NCBI GenBank assembly: GCA_003022005.1
Contig: PXRQ01000022.1
Span: 1 to 9,597 of the forward strand
Reading direction: 5' to 3'
Source: Halobacteriales archaeon QS_5_70_15
GTDB taxonomy: Archaea > Halobacteriota > Halobacteria > Halobacteriales > Haloarculaceae
DNA: 9,597 nucleotides
Below the pieces are notes generated by a model. The model saw only the letters and a list, made by a program, of their open reading frames with translations. It was not told where the DNA came from and ran no database searches. Position 1 is the stretch's first letter. The number at the start of each line of letters is the position of its first letter. A program made the translations under genes and the position numbers. This document shows, piece after piece, positions 6,753-9,597 of this stretch.

Positions 6753-6759
6753 ACGGGGG

Positions 6760-6765
6760 TTTATT
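6760..6765 (+). promoter_or_regulatory. TATA-like box of the deacetylase-family gene
   Basis: TTTATT in GGGGGTTTATTCC is 29 to 24 nt before the ATG at 6789 and stands out from very GC-rich surroundings. The position predicts a leaderless transcript. Almost the same string, GGGGGTTTTATTCC, occurs at about 4527-4540 between the phytoene desaturase fragment and an unidentified remnant. Confidence 0.65.
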
Positions 6766-6788
6766 CCACCCGCGCCCGAGCCGCGGCC

Positions 6789-7604
6789 ATGCACCGGGTC
6801 TGTCTGACGTTCGACTTCGACGCCGTCTCGCCGTGGCTCCACGTCGACGACGGCCGGAACACCCCCGTTAACCGCTCTCGTGGACTGTTCGGCGCCGAGG
6901 TCGGCGCCCCGCGACTGCTCGACCTGCTCGCCGACCACGGGGTCCCGGCCACGTGGTTCACCCCTGGCCACACGCTCGATAGCTTCCCCGATGTCGCGGC
7001 CCGCATCCACGCCGAGGGCCACGCCATCCAGCACCACGGCTGGTCGCACACGCGACCGGGCGACTACGGATCGCGCGAGGCCGAGCGGGCCGACCTCGAA
7101 CGGGGCATCGAGAGCGTAGAGCGCGTGACCGGGCGTTCCCCGACGGGCTACCGCTCGCCCTCGTGGGACTTCTCCGAGCACACGCCCGAACTGCTCGCGG
7201 ACCTCGGCTTCGAGTGGGACTCCAGCGCGATGGCCCGGGAGTTCGAACCGTACCCGCTCCGCGTCGACGACGCGCCCCCGGACGGGCCGTACGACCGCGG
7301 TCGGGAACTGGACGTGGTCGAACTCCCGGTCTCGTGGCACCGCGACGACTGGCCGGCGCTGGGACACTCGCGGGGGAAGGGCGTCGCCGACGAGGCGGCC
7401 GTCTTCCGGGACTGGCGGGAGAGCTTCGACTGGATGGTCCGGAACGTCGAGGACGGGGTGTTCGTCCTCACGATGCACCCGCAGGTGATCGGCCGGGGAC
7501 GCCGGATCGAGCGGCTGGAGGGGTTCGTCGAGCACGTCGCGGGCAGGCCGGACGTCGAGTTCGCCCGGTGTGCCGAGGTGGCCGCCGAGTTCCGGGAGAG
7601 GTAG
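6789..7604 (+). CDS. Polysaccharide-deacetylase-family (NodB-homology) hydrolase
   Basis: A 271-residue cytosolic carbohydrate-esterase-4-fold protein; the family removes N- or O-acyl groups or, in PuuE/HpPgdA-like members, opens small cyclic amides such as allantoin. Motif 1 is LTFDFD (D9, D11). Motif 2 is HHGWSHTRP with metal histidines H83 and H87. Motif 3 is YRSPSWDFS (R122, P124, W126). LELP-like VVELPVSWHRDDWP and LTMHPQVIGR (H230) give motifs 4 and 5. The MHPQ-x-x-GR ending is typical of the PuuE-like, non-secreted group (recalled). No signal peptide or membrane helix is present, so a polymer in the cell envelope is an unlikely substrate. The ATG at 6789 is supported by the TATA-like box. 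It diverges from the Rieske gene and converges on the FAD dehydrogenase with a 48-bp gap. The substrate is unknown, but three hydrolases of this window could act on C-N bonds. Confidence 0.92.
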   Translation: MHRVCLTFDFDAVSPWLHVDDGRNTPVNRSRGLFGAEVGAPRLLDLLADHGVPATWFTPGHTLDSFPDVAARIHAEGHAIQHHGWSHTRPGDYGSREAERADLERGIESVERVTGRSPTGYRSPSWDFSEHTPELLADLGFEWDSSAMAREFEPYPLRVDDAPPDGPYDRGRELDVVELPVSWHRDDWPALGHSRGKGVADEAAVFRDWRESFDWMVRNVEDGVFVLTMHPQVIGRGRRIERLEGFVEHVAGRPDVEFARCAEVAAEFRER

Positions 7605-7652
7605 CCGGGCCGTCCGGTTCGGGAGTCGACGGCACTCGGGGTCCGGCGGCGG

Positions 7653-9057
7653 TCAGTCGACCGGGTGACGTTCGGCGGCGTCGACGCCGACGTACTCGGC
7701 GGCGCTCTCCGCGGCCACCCGGCCGAAGACGGCGGCGTTCGTCAGGCCCGTCCCGCCGGGGTAGTTCTCGTAGAACAGCCCGCCGGTCGAGTTGCCGGCG
7801 GCGAACAGGCCCGGGATGGTCCGATCGGTAGTGTCGAGCACCTCCGCGTCGGGAGTGATGGCCACGCCGCCGAACGCGAACGTCATCCCGCCGGTCACGG
7901 GGTAGCCGGTGAACGGCGGCTCCTCGAGCGGGAGCGCCCAGTTCGACTTCGGCGGCTCGACACCCGTCGCGCTGTTCCCGTCGAGGACGTTCGGGTCGTA
8001 CTCGCCGGGGTCACACGCCGCGTTGAACGCCTCGACGGTCTCGACCGCTCGCTCGGGCCGCTCGATGTCGAGCCGTCGCACGAGCGACTCGATGCTGTCG
8101 GCCGTGATGGGCCGTCCCGGTCCCATGTGTGCCACGTCGTCGACGACCTTCGAGTCGACGACGATGAACGCCTCGTGGTAGGGCTGTTCGAAGATGCGCC
8201 GGCCGAACTTCGCGTAGGTGTGGGCCCGCGCGTCCTCGCCCTCGTCGACGAACCGCTCGCCGTCGTGGTTGAGGATCAGGCCGTACTGGTAGCCGTCGAC
8301 CCGCGTGATACCCCCCTCGACGTCCGGCGACTGGGCGTCGATGATCGCCATGTGGGCGTCGCCCCACTCCCCGTCGGATTTGGCGCCGACATCCATCGCG
8401 GCGTCGATGGCCTCGCCCGTGTTGTACCGGCTCCCGCGGACCTTCATGTTCCCGTACCCCGGCCCGTAGTAGCGGGTGCGCCGCTCCTTGCTCGACCCGT
8501 AGTCGCCCGCCGCGAGAACCACGGCGTCGCCCTCGAACCGCGTCCTCCGGCCCTCGACCCGGGCGTCGCCCGCCGTCCCCCGCCCCTCGTCGTCGCGGCG
8601 GAGTCCCCGGGCCTCCGTGTCGTAGTACACCTCGCCGCTCGCGGTTTCACCGCTCGCTCCTTCCGAGGCGCTACTCGCCTCGCGCCCTTCGAAGATCCCG
8701 ACCAGGTCGGCGACCATCTCCTCGCCGTCGAAGGTCGGTCAGCCACTCGAACGTCTCGACTGACCCCTGCGCGACCCGTTCGGCGAGCCCCTCGTCGGCC
8801 CGGAACTGGGTCACCTTCATGATGTCGGAGTAGAAGTCCGAGGCCGAGTAGTCCTCCACGTCGAACTCGGCGTCGACGTCGACGTCCGCGGTCGGGATCC
8901 TGAACGACTCGGTGAACCGGGTGTGGCCGCCGCGGTGCTCCTCGGGGGACTTCTCGAGGATCGCCGTCGAGAGGCCGAGTTCGGTCGCGCGGACGCCGGC
9001 GGAGAGGCCGGCGATACCGCAGCCGACGACGACGAGGTCGTACGTTTCGCGGTTCAT
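7653..9057 (-). pseudogene. TcuA-like FAD-dependent dehydrogenase, broken by a frameshift
   Basis: The ATG at 9055-9057, preceded by GGAGG, starts MNRETYDLVVVGCGIAGLSAG, a Rossmann fold (G12-x-G14-x-x-G17) with E35 in AILEKSPEE and GGHTRFTESF. This resembles tricarballylate dehydrogenase TcuA and other fumarate-reductase-type flavoproteins, which oxidise C-C bonds of carboxylic acids or ketosteroids. At about 8731-8735 the frame is lost (WLTDLRRRGDG). The rest continues in another frame as TFDGEEMVADLVG and runs to the stop at 7653. That part has VVLAAGDYGS, YYGPGYGNMKVRGSRYNTGEA, GGMTFAFGGVAI, IPGLFAAGNSTGGLFYENYP and GGTGLTNAAVFGR, all diagnostic. The joined length is about 467 residues. 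The linker usually present between the two parts seems short, so a small deletion rather than one base may be involved (inference). A Ser/Gly/Glu-rich insertion follows FEGREAS. The carboxylate-binding cap and the FAD site are otherwise intact. It converges on the deacetylase gene. Confidence 0.88.
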
Positions 9058-9065
9058 CGGGCGGG

Positions 9066-9070
9066 CCTCC
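9066..9070 (-). promoter_or_regulatory. Shine-Dalgarno of the FAD dehydrogenase
   Basis: On the minus strand GGAGG ends eight bases before the ATG at 9057. It fixes this start against the upstream open frame to 9219, whose residues are not part of the fold. Confidence 0.6.
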
Positions 9071-9190
9071 GGGCGTGTTCTGCTGTGTTTTGCGTCGTCC
9101 GCATGTGCCTGGTGCTCGGGTGAGGTACACGGATAACTGCTACGGAAGGCCCGATCGATCGTGGGTAGCGGCGTTCCGCCCGGGGCGGGA

Positions 9191-9247
9191 GGATCTGAAC
9201 CGGAGCCCTTCGCTCCCATCGCTCACTCCACGGCAGGGTTCAGATCC
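9191..9247. repeat. Inverted repeat with T-arm-like arms (GGATCTGAACC / GGTTCAGATCC)
   Basis: The 11-bp arms at 9191-9201 and 9237-9247 are perfect inverted copies separated by 35 nt. Inside is a smaller hairpin, GGAGC (9202-9206) against GCTCC (9212-9216). Each arm carries GGTTCAGATCC, which matches the T-loop sequence of tRNA (GTTC-R-A-N-N-C). I tested it by eye as a tRNA: the T stem does not pair properly and no D or anticodon arm is present. It could be a recombination site copied from a tRNA end, a small non-autonomous element, or part of a structured RNA. Confidence 0.75.
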
Positions 9248-9257
9248 CTTAGTTGCC

Positions 9258-9323
9258 GTTCCCTGATTCCGGTCGACCCGCGACGCGCTTACGCGTCGCT
9301 CGTGGACACGAAATCAGAGGAAC
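9258..9323. repeat. Long imperfect hairpin element
   Basis: The outer arms GTTCCCTGATT (9258-9268) and AATCAGAGGAAC (9312-9323) pair over 11 bp with one bulged A. The inner stem GCGACGCG / CGCGTCGC (9280-9287 and 9292-9299) is perfect with the loop CTTA. The middle pairs only partly. It begins ten bases after the previous inverted repeat. It may be a terminator, a structured RNA or a MITE-like relic next to the right-hand IS. It lies about 200 nt upstream of the FAD dehydrogenase start. Confidence 0.65.
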
Positions 9324-9407
9324 GCCCGAGGCAGGATATCAATCCGAGGTTTAAGTCCCGACAGTATAAATATGCCGAACGCTCTTGTGAAGCACATTGT
9401 TGGTGAA
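9324..9407. other. AT-richer junction between hairpin element and IS1595 transposase
   Basis: Composition changes here from about 70% GC to a mix with GGTTTAAG and AGTATAAATATG. The strings look like TATA boxes (9350-9356 and 9364-9372). They could be an outward promoter at the IS end, but no supported gene starts after them. The 34-codon frame from the ATG at 9372 is antisense to the transposase. Confidence 0.35.
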
Positions 9408-9597
9408 TTAAAGCACCTCTCGAAGAACGTGTCTCAGCGCTTCTTGGCCGGGTTTGCGATAGATTCGTCTTCGTAGCTGAAACGCTCTAAGATACGGCGT
9501 CAGCTTGTCTTTCGAGATGCCTCGATGGGGCGAGAGCCACGGGCGCAGCAGCGACCCATGGCTCTCGCAGGTGTTGACATGGACGTCTCCGTCGGCG
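9408..9597 (-). mobile_element. IS1595-family (ISL2XO-type) transposase, C-terminal part
   Basis: The minus frame entering from the window edge reads DGDVHVNTCESHGSLLRPWL, then SPHRGISKDKLTPYLRAFQL and RRRIYRKPGQEALRHVLREVL, with a TAA at 9408-9410. HVNT-x-ES-x-xSLLR-x-WL, then the hRG-hSK-x-x-L-x-x-YL segment, is the end of the DDE_Tnp_IS1595 (ISXO2-like) domain. The glutamate of the motif is likely the third catalytic acid or a neighbour of it (inference). About 62 residues are visible. The ISH4 subgroup is typical of haloarchaea, but I cannot assign it. Codon choice is less GC-biased than in the neighbouring genes. The IS end should fall between about 9324 and 9407; no terminal repeat could be assigned without the other end. 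Confidence 0.88.

Noticed and set aside
7665..8822. Plus-strand ORF of 385 codons opposite the FAD dehydrogenase
   Set aside because: It is a mirror of the dehydrogenase reading frame with no motif of its own.
9175..9250. tRNA gene suggested by GGTTCAGATCC on both strands
   Set aside because: No 5-bp T stem pairs on the minus strand, the plus-strand copy has a mismatch at the stem base, and there are no D arm, anticodon arm or acceptor stem.
9372..9476. Small plus-strand ORF after AGTATAAATATG
   Set aside because: It is entirely antisense to, or just beyond, the IS1595 transposase end, and its codons do not show haloarchaeal bias.
1..9597. Defence island or toxin-antitoxin system
   Set aside because: No nuclease, methylase-restriction, Cas, STAND, toxin or antitoxin motifs were seen on either strand.

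Overview
The window is chromosomal or plasmid DNA of a haloarchaeon (class Halobacteria). It is very GC-rich with a strong G/C third-position bias. The encoded proteins are rich in Asp and Glu. Several genes have an archaeal TATA-like box 24-30 nt before the start codon, as expected for leaderless transcripts. The two edges (about 1-160 and 9330-9597) are less GC-rich and carry the 3' ends of two different transposase genes: an ISH-type fragment on the left and an IS1595/ISL2XO-type fragment on the right. The segment between them looks like accessory DNA with intact metabolic genes beside decayed ones.

Layout. 2-91: tail of a transposase. 229-1905 (+): a large YtcJ/AepA-type amidohydrolase with a Shine-Dalgarno and GTG start. 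1987-2640 (-): a bacterio-opsin-activator-type HTH regulator with four cysteines. 2781-3632 (+): a membrane protein resembling the N-terminal part of Brp/Blh beta-carotene cleavage enzymes, with no proper end; it runs antisense into a convergent SAM methyltransferase (3273-3946, -) whose last codons are frameshifted. 4027-4491 (-): the C-terminal third of a CrtI-type phytoene desaturase. 4492-5027: no intact gene, two possible gene remnants and a perfect 19-bp tandem duplication.

5028-9057 is a metabolic block. A Rieske ferredoxin and a metal-dependent amidohydrolase lie in tandem on the minus strand, each with its own TATA-like box. A polysaccharide-deacetylase-family hydrolase is divergent from them. 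A TcuA-like FAD dehydrogenase, broken by one frameshift, converges on the deacetylase. With the first amidohydrolase this suggests hydrolytic and oxidative breakdown of a small organic substrate (inference; substrate unknown). Between the dehydrogenase and the right-hand IS are two consecutive inverted-repeat structures (9191-9247 and 9258-9323) with no coding explanation.

The middle region (1987-4500) combines a Bat-type HTH, a Brp-like fragment and a phytoene desaturase fragment. These recall the retinal/carotenoid gene neighbourhood of haloarchaea, here apparently decaying. No defence system, CRISPR array, tRNA or rRNA was seen. The most unexplained items are the double inverted-repeat element, the carotenoid gene graveyard, and the Rieske/amidohydrolase/deacetylase/FAD-dehydrogenase grouping.
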